Shown here piece by piece: positions 1 to 10,731 of a stretch of DNA of 64,000 bases. Source of the stretch: Brasenia schreberi (taxonomy: Eukaryota > Streptophyta > Magnoliopsida > Nymphaeales > Cabombaceae); contig JAYKKT010000086.1 in the NCBI GenBank assembly GCA_036023115.1, positions 9,439,501 through 9,503,500 of the forward strand, written 5' to 3'. The stretch's first letter is position 1; every line of letters begins with the position of its first letter. Below the pieces are notes generated by a model, which saw nothing but the letters and a program-made list of their open reading frames with translations, made no database searches and was not told the DNA's origin. The position numbers and the translations under genes were made by a program.

Positions 1-39
1 GTCTCTACATAGTCTTTGGAGTAAATTTTCACATCTACA
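1..39 (+). mobile_element. 3' end of a family D LTR
   Basis: The first 39 bases end in CACATCTACA and closely match the end of the LTR fragment that finishes at 10731 (both read GTCTCTACATAG, then an AT-rich stretch, then CACATCTACA). This suggests the window opens at the tail of an LTR whose interior follows. No TGG primer-binding site follows it directly, so the element is old or rearranged. Confidence 0.5.
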
Positions 40-1165
40 GGAGTAAAATAAAAGCCAAGATGAAGGATAAATCTTTTGCATCCCTCTGACAAGCTCCTAT
101 GTAGGATTTGATTCCCTTCTTCACATGAATCACCTAGTGATTGAGTTTCAGGGTCCATTAACCACCAACTCACCACCTCTACCATGCCTCCTGGGCCTAA
201 GAGTTCTTTCTTGATTATGCTTTAAGATGTTTTAATTTTCATGAATCATCAATTTGGTGAGAAGCTCTCTTCTATTGAGGTCATACTCTATGGTTTGCAA
301 TTGTTGTCCAACCTCTAGGGAGGTGCCCTTCCTCCTAAACTAGCAGATTGAATAAAGGAGGTTTTTATAAGTTGAGCTGAAATTTACGAACACCTTGAGG
401 CTCAATGTCTCTAAAAGTCATCCGCATAGGCCCAACTCTCCTCTATTGATAATTGTTTGGAACAAACCCATTCTCTTTTTCATTAAGTGATTGCCACCTA
501 TCGAGAATTTTTTGAAGTTCGAAGAGGTCTCTTCACAAGCTTAAAGACTTCAAGAATGCAGGAACGTCAATTAGAATTGAGATCGAAGCTCTCAAGAAGT
601 AACTTAATATCCTTTATGATTGGTACCACTAACTCACTATTGATAATTCTCGAATGTTATTCAATCACTCACCCCAAGTGACAACCTCTAATGAAGCAGA
701 GGTTAAATCGACTCAAAAGCTATTTTGGGAGATAGAGGAGTTGCATGTTCTGCTAGCTCGACAACAAACCGAGGAGATAACCATGAACAAGCCAACATGC
801 CAGTTTCTACAAAAGTAAGTCAATTTGGCAACTGAATTCAATGAGGTATGGCTTCTCTCTCTATTCTGTTGCTAGTTGGCAATGAAATGGCGAGGTGATT
901 GTTGCTTGGCTATTTCGCTAGTGATTGATGAGTACATTAAAACTTACGTGTTTCATCATGAGGGAAATCCTATTGGTATCCAATTGGCAATAGATCAACG
1001 AAACCTATTCCGTTGCTATATTCTAAAAAGGATGCAGCATAGGAACGTAAAATTTGGCGCCATCATTTTTGGTCAGTCTGATAAGTCTTTCTTTTTTTCT
1101 CTCTTTTGGAGTGTGTGTGTCTTTCTTAACTTTTTTCTCTCTTTTCCTTCTATTGAGTCCTGAGT
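40..1165. other. decayed retroelement interior, no recognisable gene
   Basis: This stretch lies between the LTR end at 39 and an open frame at 1166. It has short open frames (for example 487-681) but no domain I recognise, and frequent stops. By position it is probably the eroded interior of the family D element. I see no tRNA-like structure or clear promoter. Confidence 0.35.
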
Positions 1166-1768
1166 ATGGCTTATTCTATCAAAAATTCAACATTTGGGAG
1201 GCTACTGATACCCCATCCAGTTGTTGGCATGTTAGATAAGAATGTTTATATGATTGAATTTCTGGAAAGACTCCTTGGGAAAGTTCTTCATGAAGGAATA
1301 CTTCATAAAAATAAAATCTTGGAAGTGGGCAAAGATGAACTTGCCAAGGCACTATCGAATTCTGCAGTAACTCAAGTAATCTCAGTAACCTACCATATTA
1401 GGCCTCACCCGATTCCAGCCTTAACTTCTTGCCAAATTAAGCATAGAAGTTTCCAAATCCAAGAGGATCGATTATCTTCTAGTTTTGGGTGCATTGAATC
1501 AAGTCCAAGAGGAAGCAACCACCTACCTTTTCAAGCAGCTCCTATCCCAACTTCTGGTGCATCTCGTGTCATTTCCTTGCAACAACAATCATTAGGTTCT
1601 CATGGTGTTGTTGTTGCTGACCTGATTCACAATAGAGCAGTTCTTCTTGAATGTCTTCCCAATGGCATGACTTCCTTAAATCCAAACGTGTGTACGAACT
1701 GGGAACCAACACATCTTGGCGGACCTAGTTCCTTGTCTGAACCCACTTCACCGAACCCACTAGGCTAA
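1166..1768 (+). CDS. 200-aa open frame of unknown function
   Basis: An ATG-started frame of 200 codons sits in an otherwise stop-rich area. The first ~70 residues (begins MAYSIKNSTFGRLLIPHPVV) look more protein-like, with a charged helical stretch. The C-terminal half is rich in Ser, Pro and Gln and looks like low-complexity translation. I recognise no family. It lies between the LTR end at 1-39 and the LTR piece that carries a TATA box at 1963, so it could be the remnant of an element-encoded protein. A chance frame is equally possible. Confidence 0.25.
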   Translation: MAYSIKNSTFGRLLIPHPVVGMLDKNVYMIEFLERLLGKVLHEGILHKNKILEVGKDELAKALSNSAVTQVISVTYHIRPHPIPALTSCQIKHRSFQIQEDRLSSSFGCIESSPRGSNHLPFQAAPIPTSGASRVISLQQQSLGSHGVVVADLIHNRAVLLECLPNGMTSLNPNVCTNWEPTHLGGPSSLSEPTSPNPLG

Positions 1769-1962
1769 ACTCACTTGACCGAACCCACTTACCAAAAGAC
1801 AACAAAACAACCGGTTTGGAAGGTCCATATGCAGCACTTCACTTACCTTATCCAAGGGAGCAGCTTTTGGCAAGAATGACCAACATTCACTTGCCAAATG
1901 CAGTGATCTTCAATAAGGTAACTTGCCTTATGAAAATTTACAGTAAAGAGGCAGCTCTTGGC

Positions 1963-1970
1963 CTATAAAA
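1963..1970 (+). promoter_or_regulatory. TATA box of family D LTR
   Basis: TATAAAAG lies in a GC-richer context about 75 bp upstream of the GA-rich tract. The inverted copy keeps the equivalent TATAAAAA at 4265-4272 on the minus strand, which supports a real LTR promoter. Confidence 0.6.
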
Positions 1971-2039
1971 GGGGCCCCAAAGGTGCTGCAAATCATCAAT
2001 CCGAGTTCAATCAAACCATCCAACCATCCAGCCTCCCAT

Positions 2040-2112
2040 GACCCAGAAAGAGGGAGAGAAAGAGAGGGAAGAAAGAGAGAAAGAGAGGGAAAGAGAGAGA
2101 GAGGAAGAAGAA
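2040..2112. repeat. GA-rich simple repeat in the LTR leader
   Basis: Imperfect (GA)n/(GAAA)n purine tract just downstream of the LTR TATA box. The same tract is at 9400-9482 (plus) and, as CT, at 4116-4158 in the inverted copy, so it belongs to the LTR family rather than being a local microsatellite. Confidence 0.7.
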
Positions 2113-3208
2113 GGTGCACCGCCACTAACCGCTGTCGTCCTCAAATCCTTCCACCATAGGTCCATTCTTCCTTTATTATTTATAATTATATCTCATTTTT
2201 CATTAAGCTTTATGGGGTTGTAATTAAGGAGCTCATGTCTCCATGATGATGTATTAATCGAGGTTCATACGTTGCCCTATCTTTCTTTCATTCATATGCT
2301 ATTCATTATATATTTCAATTTAGATTCTTTCTACTCCATAACATAATATAAGATTATATAACTCTTAATCCCCCTATTCTTATGTGGTAATTAGGATTTT
2401 TTTTTATTTTTTATCGCTGTAGATTTAATTTGAATTCGCATGAAAATATAGGCACGAATCTAAAAATCTGAAAACCTGTTTTTATATACTTTGCAGATGT
2501 CTGGTAAACAAATTTTATTTCAATATCCCATGATTCAAATGTTTTCAAATTTTGCAAGTCTAATCTAAACGCACCAACACACTTGTAATAAATTTTTCAA
2601 GAATTTTAGGCTTGTAAAACTTCACAAATAAAATCAAAGAAGTTTTATTAAAATCATAATAAATTATGAAAAACCAGAAGTTTTTGTGATAGAGGTTGGG
2701 TTATTATCCAATATCTTTACATACAATGAACCAATTTGATTGAAAATAGTCTCATTGGAAGTCTCAAATCCAGAGCTTTCCAACAAGACTAAATTCATGG
2801 AAATCAGATGTTTGAGCATAAAAATAAAATAGTTTTTCTAAATCTATGACTTTCTGACATAGGTCTGTCCCGAGAATCTGACTTGGGTGTATTTTCAAAA
2901 TTAATTACATAAATCTACAGTACATAAAAGAAAAATAAAAATATTTTCTGAATCTATACATCAAAATATATTCTCTGTAAAATTTTCAAAATTTTTGGAA
3001 ACTCAAAACTATTTCAAAAAAATCAGGAACTAGCCTTTGAAAACAGAACCAGTTTATGTTTTTCAAGACTTGAAATATTTTTAAGTTAAGAACCAAAATC
3101 ACGATTTTGTCAATCTTTTGAAATTGGAATCTTGTTTTTGAAAACTTACCGGATCTCAAGAGATTTTCAAAGTGCCTAGGCTGACCCTTGAGAATCGGTT
3201 TAAGAAGG

Positions 3209-5300
3209 CCTTCTTGAACCGATGATCAAGGGTCAGCCTAGACGCTTGGAAAATCATCGAGATCTGGTGAGTTTTCAAAACCCAATTTCAATTCCCAATC
3301 TTAAGAGCTATAGATTTATGCAATTAAATACAAGAATATACCTACTTAGATTTTCGGGACAGATCTGTAATAAAGAAATAGAGGCTTAGAAAAGTGACTC
3401 TATCTTGATGCTCAGATCTTTGATTTCTATGAAATCAGTTTTGTTGAAAAGCTATGGATTTTAGCTTTTTAATGGAACATTTTCAATCAAAACGGTTCAC
3501 TGTATACAAAGATATGGGATTATAACCCAACCTCTATTGCAAGAACTTCTGGTTTTATATATTTTGTTCTGATTTCATTAAATCTTCTTCGATTTTATTT
3601 ATGATTTTGCACTATTGTAAAATTCTTTAAAATTTTATGGATAGTGTATCGGTGTGTATATTGGACATGTAAAATTTTAGAACATTCGGAGCAGGGGATG
3701 ATGAAATATAAATCATTTATGAGACGTGCATAGAGTGTAGAAAATAAATTTTCAGATTTTACAATATCCGTGCATGCATATCGTCTGAAATAAAGACAAT
3801 CTACAACAATTTAAAATAAATAAAATTATAATTATATCCTAAGCATAGAGGGGATTAGGAGATATAAGGTTTTATATTGTATATTGGAGTAGAAAGGATT
3901 AAAAATCAAACACATAACATATAATACATGAATGTAAAGAGCACGGGGCAACATATAATCCTTAATTAGTACATCAATATGGAGACATGAGCTCCTTAAT
4001 TTCAATCCCATTAATGTTAATTAAAGAGGAGAAGATAATAACTAAAAGGTAAGGAAAGAAGGGACCTGTAGCGAAAGAATATGATGGTGGCCGGTGGTTG
4101 GTGACGGCGAGCCTCCTTCTCCTTCTTTCTCTCTTCCTCTCTTTCTCTCCCTCTCTCTTGGATCGTGAGATGTTGGATTTTGGTTGATGTTGGTTGATGG
4201 AATTCGATGGATGATTGATTGATGTTGGTTGATCTCAATGCCTTCGCAGCCCCCCTCAAGGGCCTTTTTATAGGAAATAAGTTGCCTCTTTGTTGTTGTT
4301 CCTTTTAAGTCAACTTACCAAATGGAATATGGTAAGTTGCCTTGCTAAAAACCTGTTGGATTTGGCTGAGCTTGGGGTTGTTTGATGACCTACCATATCA
4401 GGTCAAAGAGTCCATGTTGCTGAATTCGACCAGGACTTCGAAGGTTGGATAACTTACCAAATTTGAATCAAGGTGTTGTCCATGTTGCTGAATTCGACTG
4501 GATAGGATTTGGCTAGTTGTTGAATTGGGCCAGAATAGGGTGAACCTTGTTCCTTCTTTTGTTGTTGGCCTTGCTGAAGTCGGCCAAGCTTGGAAAGATA
4601 AGTGGTTGGTCCCATAATGTTGTAGGTGACTTGTTCCTTCGGCAGGGCTTGGGATGGTAAGTGGCCTGTCCACTTATGCTGAAATCGGCCAAGGCTGGGA
4701 AAGGTAAGTGGCCTCTTTGTGGTTACGAAATCGGGTCATCTATGTTGCTGCCTTGTTGTTGGCCTTCCTTTTTTGTCACTTGGTTTGTGTGTGCTAGTTG
4801 GGGTACTTTCAAATGAGCCATCCACATGGGAATAAGCATGAACTCATCCTCTCCTACCCTTATGCTATTCGGTTTGGGCCCACAACCATGATTTTTGGTG
4901 TTGCCTTTATCCTCCATCTGTAGGCTGACAATAATAGGAATGGTAGAATCTGAACATGTATATTTGACCTCTCATTCTCCCTAGGTTTGTTTGAACATAA
5001 TTTATTTGTATTTCCAAACTTGTTGCAACTAATGCAAATTGTATGAAAGCCCTTTCCTTTGATAACCACCTTGTGGCCACTTACCTAATACCTTATGTTA
5101 TCTTGTTGAATTCGGCTAGCCCATGACATGGTGAGTTGCCAAATCGGTCATGGTGAAGTCAGCTCTTCCCAATGCTTGATAGCTTACCAAATTGGGTACC
5201 AATGCTGCCCATGGTAAGTTGTATAGTTCACTTATGTTGGAGTCAACCAGCTTATGGCTTGGTGACTTACCAAATTGGGCACTATGGCTATTTAAGGCAA
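3209..5300 (-). mobile_element. family D LTR fragment, right (inverted) arm
   Basis: Read on the minus strand this repeats the family D LTR: TATA box at 4265-4272, CT/GA tract at 4116-4158, the CCGGCCACCATCAT area near 4090, and the AT-rich body down to the hairpin strand at 3209-3240. Homology to the left arm is clear from 3209 to about 4260. Further right (4280-5300) is U3-like sequence with many scattered CTTACCAAAT / GGTAAGTTG motifs, not represented in the left arm at this length. The outer boundary is not visible. Confidence 0.6.
4265..4272 (-). promoter_or_regulatory. TATA box of the inverted family D LTR
   Basis: The plus strand reads TTTTTATA, i.e. TATAAAAA on the minus strand, at the position equivalent to 1963-1970 in the left arm. 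Confidence 0.5.
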
Positions 5301-5406
5301 GTCATCTCGTCTTCTTATGCTGAGGTTGCCTAGGTAATCTTGATGGCTTGCCACTTTAACCCTTAGGTGTAGGGTGTTGGACCACTTTAACTCTTTTTTA
5401 TGGGTA

Positions 5407-5411
5407 TAGGA
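5407..5411. repeat. probable target-site duplication of solo LTR A1 (left)
   Basis: TAGGA before the LTR versus TAGGG at 8908-8912 after it. One mismatch in five, consistent with an aged insertion. Confidence 0.5.
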
Positions 5412-6594
5412 CGTAAACACCACGAAATCCCACGAATTTCTCAAAATCCATCTGGTTTTGTAAAAGCAGCCCCAAAGGGCCATTTTGAGTCTGGAAACCC
5501 AGGAGCCTTCCAGACAATCCTGTACATATGTGTTAAACTGTATCTTTCAAAAATATGTGATATGGTTTTTGAAAACCTTTTAAAACATGTTTTGGAACCC
5601 CGAAGCAACTTGGCCTAATCCAGACAGGACCAGGAAAGCTAAGGAGAGCCCGAAACCGGAGCACAGGTCGAGCCCGGCACAACAACTCTCATATCCAATC
5701 CACACCCCCAAGATCTCGAACGTCCAAGACCCTGTTATCATCGAAACATTGTTTGAAGTCATCTCCGGAAGGCGAAAATAGAGGCGGACGATCATGTTGG
5801 CGAAGACCCAACGCAGACGGAGTACTGATGCTGTCAGGCCCTGCACAAACCGTTCGTTTCGAACACAGCTCGAAGGAGTCAGAGTTCAGTTTGGATCGGA
5901 TCTGGACCATATATATCCAGATCCTAATCCAAACCCATGTATGGAATTGGATTTGGATTTGGATTCAAATATCCAATCCAATATCCATATCCATGGCCCA
6001 CATCACCTTCTCATAAATGGAGGTGGGGCCCACTTGAATTTCACGTGGGATTATGGGCATGAGAGAGAGTGGGGGTGGATAAGATCAAGTGTGTGTTGTA
6101 ATTAAGCTTGACTTGTGTGTCAAGTTTGGGGTTAATCATGTGGGTTAGCCTAATTAAGTGGGTTTAAGATTGTAATTAGCCAAAACCTAACCTAGGGCTG
6201 CACCAACATGATATGGTTAAGGTCTATGGGCCATGCAAAGGGAGCTCCTTCACCTAAACCTAACAAAAAACACCTAATCCTAGCCTTCCACCCTAATCCG
6301 CCCCTAATCTGAGCCTAATCACCTAACCCACTTCCCTAATCCTTCCCTAAACCTAGGTTAATTACCCTAATCCTAGCCTAATCACCTAACCTAGCTCACT
6401 AAACCTCACCCTAGAACCAACCCACCTAACTAAACCCTAAACCTCTAAACCACCCCTAGCCCACAACCTACCCAAACCACTTGTATTTAAAATATCTGGC
6501 CCTACCCTTTCCAGCCCACCTTATCATCATACCACCCTACCTAAACCACCTAACCACTACCCCAAACCCAGCCCTAACCGACCTAACCCAGCCC

Positions 6595-6601
6595 TATATA
6601 A
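6595..6601 (+). promoter_or_regulatory. TATA box, LTR A1
   Basis: TATATAA directly before a C11 run and GGGGGCGGG. The same arrangement is at 17817 and, on the minus strand, at 54469 and 60536 in the other family A LTRs. Confidence 0.65.
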
Positions 6602-6834
6602 CCCCCCCCCCCCTTGGGGGCGGGTTTCATCATCTAGCAGCCCACCCATTCCTAGCCGGGTCCTCTACTTCCCCAAGTTCAGCCGAATCCCACCTGCTCC
6701 ACCTGCTCCACATCCCACCACTGCCTGCTCCACATCTTGCCACCACCTACACCACTGCCTTTCAGCCGAACGCCACCACCATCGCCACCATCATCCGGTT
6801 GATTCCCTCTCACCCGCCACCATTTCTTCACCCG

Positions 6835-6840
6835 GTAAGT
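6835..6840 (+). promoter_or_regulatory. 5' splice-donor-like site in LTR A1
   Basis: CCCG|GTAAGT occurs about 240 bp after the TATA box. Every LTR family in the window has a GTAAGT, GTAGGT or GTTAGT site at the matching place, which suggests a spliced leader. Confidence 0.4.
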
Positions 6841-7706
6841 CCCCTACATCCTACCTTACTACTTCTTCACTCCCTCTCCACTCTCAGCCACCTAATCCAC
6901 TCCCCTACCACCCTAACATCAGCCCTTCCACTCGCTGCCACCCTTCTCACTCAGCCGAACCCATAGCTCCCTAACTACCCCCCACCACCTAGCCCTTTTA
7001 GTCCCATTCGGCCACCCTATCCGACTCCCTAAAACCTGCCCACATCACCCCAAGACACATACCATACCCACTACCACCTGGTCCCATCTCCTAGCTAGCT
7101 CCCTTCCCTTACATCACTCCTAGCCGCCCTAACAGCCCGCCACCACCAAACTCCCTTAGTCGGCCACTCCCTTCCCTTACATCACTCCCAGCCGCCCTAA
7201 CAACCCGCCAACCTTAAGTGCCCCATTAGGTATTCCTTTGAGCTTCCCTTAGTGCCATACTCCCTTAGTGACCCTACTTAGGTCCTTTAACCCAACACAC
7301 CAAAGACAACCCTTTGCTAGCAGCCAGCCACCTTCAAGGCGCCTCTTCCGCGCGCCAAGGACACTCGGCCAGCACCTCTTGCCGTTCAACCTCGCGGAGC
7401 TCCCTTTTGCAGCCCAAGGCAAAGGCCAAGCCCACGCTCAAGCAAGGCATCTTCGGACCAGCTATTAGTAAGTGCCTAACTCGGTCTTTAGTTGTATACT
7501 TTTTTGAGATTCAATTCGATACGAGGTTGTAATAACGGAGCATAGTCTCCCCCCGCTTGTAATAACGTGGCTTGGCACACCCACATACGTGCACTCTCTT
7601 AGTTGTGCACGATTTTGAACACACACGGGCCTAATCAGCCCCTAATACATAAGTATATACATATACTTTCATTTTTGTAGGGTTTTGCTTAAGTTGGGTG
7701 TGTTGC

Positions 7707-8305
7707 CTTTCAATTCAAGCACTCACACACATTGAGCCTTCGCTCTTATTTGAAAGACCCAAGTAAGGGCCGACCTATACTATTTGGGTTTCATTTCATG
7801 TCGTGTGTGTAAGTCTTTCAATTCAAGCACTCACACACATTGAGCCTTCGCTCTTATTTGAAAGACCCAAGTAAGGGCCGACCTATACTATTTGGGTTTC
7901 ATTTTATGTCGTGTGTGTAAGTCTTTCAATTCAAGCACTCACACACATTGAGCTTTCGCTCTTATTTGAAAGACCCAAGTAAGAGCCGACCTATACTATT
8001 TGGGTTTCATTTCATGTCGTGTGTGTAAGTCTTTCAATTCAAGCACTCACACACATTGAGCTTTCGCTCTTATTTGAAGACCCAAGTAAGGGCCGTGTTA
8101 TACTATTTGGGTTTAATTTCATGTTGTGTGCGTAGTACTTCAATTCAAGCACTCACACACATTGAGCTTTCGCTCTTATTCCCAAGACCTTAATCAAGGC
8201 CATACTGCAAGTTATATTTGGGTTTAATTTCATGTCGTGTGTGTAAGTCTTTCAATTCAAGCACGCACCCACATTGAGCCTTCGCTCTTATTTGCAAGAC
8301 CCGAG
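7707..8305 (+). repeat. six-unit ~108-bp tandem array of hairpins, LTR A1
   Basis: Units begin near 7707, 7815, 7920, 8030, 8128 and 8245 with TTTCAATTCAAGCACTC. Each contains GAGC-(CTTC or TTTC)-GCTC, followed by TTATTTGAAAGACCCAAG or TTATTCCCAAGACC, and ends near ATTTGGGTTTCATTTCATG. The first three units are almost identical, and later ones diverge in the spacer. The array is a standing feature of all LTR families here. Confidence 0.85.
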
Positions 8306-8695
8306 TAAGGGCCTATATACATACTCTATATACATATCTCCCTTCGGCATTTACATTTCAAGTAATTTCCCTTCGGTTATTTCCCTTCGGCATTGTCTTT
8401 ACATTTCGGGTTTTCCCTTTGGAGTAGCGTGAGTTTGCATTGCATCTACGCCATACCACGAGGTAGGACGCATATTGCATCAAAGCAAGCCCCGCTCGAA
8501 TTCGCCCAAGTAGTGGAGTGTTCATAACACACAAACTAGGTGGCCCATAAAGGGATAAAAGGAAAGACTTAGGCACGTGCAAATCCACGTGATCTAAAAT
8601 CTGCAATCGCATATAAAAAGACCTGAATTAGACACCTCGAACCGCTTCGTAGGCTTTCTATCCCAAAAACTCAATTTTTGCAAAGCGTACAGACT

Positions 8696-8808
8696 GACCC
8701 TTGCGCATCGGTACAAGAAGGTCTGCGACGAGAAGAGCTCACTTGCTCACAGTCGCCACGATTAGAAGTCAGTTTAAAATACATCTTCGCTAGCTTAGGT
8801 AAGCTAGC
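8696..8808 (+). other. U5 three-stem module, LTR A1
   Basis: Hairpin 1 (8696-8723): stems GACC/GGTC and CTTGCGC/GTACAAG around loop ATCG; the A in GTACAAG breaks one pair relative to GTGCAAG elsewhere. Stem 3: GCGAC (8725-8729) pairs with GTCGC (8752-8756). Hairpin 2 (8789-8808): GCTAGCTTA and TAAGCTAGC pair perfectly around GG. The module ends 99 bp before the LTR end. Confidence 0.75.
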
Positions 8809-8907
8809 TGGCATGCCCTATTTACATAAATAGGCCTTAGACGCACGAGAGGATCCACTCCAAGCCCAGGAAAGGTAGGGAGGCGTGGGGATTTTTGCGC
8901 GTCTACA

Positions 8908-9392
8908 TAGGGTATCAAACCACTTTAACCATTGGTTATAGGGACTTGGAATGAGACTATTTTCGATCGTGCGAGTTTTTGAGGTCTATTTTGAATTTGT
9001 TTTATTTTTTAATTTAAGAGGTTTTTGTAAATTTGTTAATGTGCAAACATTTTTGGGTGTGATTCCCAATGTCTCATTTCATTTGTTTCTTTGAGGAAAA
9101 TTGTTTGAAACTATTCTTTTTTTAATGGTAATCTTTCTGAAATAGCAAAACCCTATCAATTTCATTGTGAGGAAAAAGTTGTCACTTTTTTGAGATTTTG
9201 TTAAAATTAAACTTTTTTAAGAGGATGCAATGTACTCTTATTTTCAGGTTGTTATAAAATTTAGGTGCAAAAATGAATTCATTTAAGGTGTCTTTATTTA
9301 AAAAATCCAAAACTATAATTTTTCTTTGAAAAAGGCAAATTTTTTAAAAGATCAACATTTTTGGTTTTTTTTAAAAAAATTGGGTGTTTACA
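8908..9392 (-). mobile_element. degraded minus-strand LTR edge
   Basis: AT-rich sequence ending TTGGGTGTTTACA at 9392. Read on the minus strand it starts TGTAAACACCCAA, the terminal pattern of the LTRs in this window. The remaining sequence is too decayed to assign a family. It directly abuts the truncated family D LTR at 9394. The first 50 bp (CCACTTTAAC, TATAGGG) resemble sequence left of LTR A1 at 5370-5411, so A1 landed in or next to a short local duplication. Confidence 0.35.
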
Positions 9393-9393
9393 G

Positions 9394-10731
9394 TGACCAG
9401 CAAGAGGGAGAGAAAGAGAGGGAGAGAAAGAAAGAGAGAAAGAGAGAGAGGGAGAGAGAAAGAGAGAAAGAGAAGGAGAAGGAGGCCTGCCACCACAAAC
9501 CGCTAGCCACCATCATATTCTTTCACTACAGGTCCCTTCTTTCCTTACCTTTTAATTATTATCTTCTCCTCTTTCATTAAGATTAATGGGGTTGTAATTA
9601 AGAAACTTTTGTCTCCATATTGATGTATTAACTAAGGATTATATGTTTCCCCGTGCTCTTTACATTCATGTATTATCTGTTATGTGTTTGATTTTCAATC
9701 CTTTCTACTCCAATATACAACATAAAACCTTATACCTCCTAATCCCCTCTATACTTAGGATATAATTCTAATTTATTTATTTTAAATTGTTGTAAATTGT
9801 CTTTAATTCAGACGATATGCATGCATGAATCTTGTAAAATCTGAAAAATTGTTTTTTGTACTTTATACATATTTGATAAATGATTTTTATTTCATTATCC
9901 CCTACTCTGAATATTCTGAAATTTTGCACATATAATAAACACAGATACACTATCTATAAAATTTTCAAGAATTTTAGGATAGTAAAACATCATAAATAAA
10001 ATCATAAAAGATCAAATGAAATCAAAATAAAATCTATAAAACCAAAAGTTACTACAATAGAGGTTGGGTAATAATCTCATATCTTTATCTATAGTGAATC
10101 ATTTTGATTGAAAATGGTCTATTAGAAGTGGAAATCTACAACTTTCTAACAAGATCAATTTTATAAAAAATTAGAGATCTGAGTACAAAGATATAGTAAT
10201 TTTTCTAAACCTTTTGTTGTTTTGTTATAGATCTGTCTCGAACATTTGAGCGGGTATATTCTAGGATTTAATTACCTCTATTTACATATTTAAAATAAAA
10301 AATAAAAATATTTTCTGAATCTACAAATCAAACTCTATCTTCTATAAAATTTTGAGAATTTTTGGAGATTTAGAAGTTGTTAAAAAAAATCAGAAATAAG
10401 TCTCTCAAAATAGAACCGTTTCTGTTTTCCAAGATTTGAAATATTTTTAATTAAGAAGTAAGTTCGTGATTTTTGTCATGCTTTTGAAATTGAAATTTGG
10501 TTTTCAAAACTCATCAGATCTCAAACAATTTTCCAAGTGTTTAGGCTAACCCTTGAGCATCGGTTCAAGAAGGCCTACGATGAAAAGAATTCACTTACCC
10601 ACAATCGTTACAGAAGTTAGAAATCATCTTTGATAGTTTAAGCAAACTAGCTGGCACGCTCACACACTCGTAGCTTGTAAATTTAATTTCAAGTCTCTAC
10701 ATAGACTTCGAAATAAAAATTCACATCTACA
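9394..10731 (+). mobile_element. 5'-truncated family D LTR
   Basis: Homologous to 2040-3208 and to the inverted 3209-4260, starting just before the GA-rich tract; the TATA/U3 part is absent. It continues through the AT-rich body and the U5 module (10548-10651) to the terminus CACATCTACA at 10731. This copy shows the full family D 3' end that the palindromic pair has lost. Confidence 0.65.
10548..10651 (+). other. U5 three-stem module, family D LTR
   Basis: The divergent version that shows covariation. Hairpin 1: CTTGAGC/GTTCAAG around ATCG, where family A has CTTGCGC/GTGCAAG (C-G replaced by A-T). Stem 3: ACGAT (10577-10581) with ATCGT (10604-10608), where family A has GCGAC/GTCGC (two pairs changed on both sides). 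Hairpin 2 (10632-10651): GATAGTTTA/AAACTAGC, with T-A replacing C-G. The following TGGCACGC is conserved. Confidence 0.7.

Larger units (their letters stand above)
1779..3208 (+). mobile_element. family D LTR fragment, left arm of a tail-to-tail inverted pair
   Basis: The segment contains a TATA box (1963-1970), a GA-rich tract (2040-2112) and an AT-rich body that matches the LTR fragment at 9394-10575 along its length: shared GA tract, the CCGCTAGCCACC/CCGCTGTCGTCC area, GGGGTTGTAATTAAG, and the GACCCTTGAG hairpin strand. It stops inside the conserved U5 hairpin at AAGAAGG, where the inverted copy begins. The 5' boundary is uncertain; I place it near TGACCGAACC. The last ~155 bp of the LTR, present at 10576-10731, are missing. 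Confidence 0.65.
5412..8907 (+). mobile_element. solo LTR A1 (family A, 3.5 kb)
   Basis: The 3,496-bp LTR starts CGTAAACACCACGAAATC (first base mutated from the family's TGTAAACACC) and ends GCGCGTCTACA. Contents in order: U3 with TTGGAT/ATCCA arrays, a long CCTAA-rich stretch (6270-6480), a TATA box at 6595, a C-run followed by GGGGGCGGG, a splice-donor-like site at 6835, a second at 7468, the TTGTAATAACGGAG / CTCCCCCC block, a six-unit ~108-bp hairpin array (7707-8305) and the U5 stem-loop module (8696-8808). No second LTR or interior is present, so it most likely formed by LTR-LTR recombination. Confidence 0.85.

Noticed and set aside
4398..5069. Several 60-90-codon minus-strand frames in the U3-like region
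   Set aside because: No domain, overlapping alternatives, and they lie in promoter-side LTR sequence with repeated CTTACCAAAT motifs.
7268..7532. Small open frames repeated in several family A LTRs (also 18324-18588, 23730-23933, 59587-59799)
   Set aside because: They look conserved only because the LTR copies are homologous. At least the two I checked (7268 and 18324) start at GTG rather than ATG, overlapping frames are equally open, and the A4 copy (53534-53832) is frame-shifted.
8696..8808. Degenerate tRNA gene or tRNA-derived SINE head
   Set aside because: Three stems are present, but no A-box or B-box promoter sequence and no anticodon-arm layout; position in U5 is constant across LTRs.
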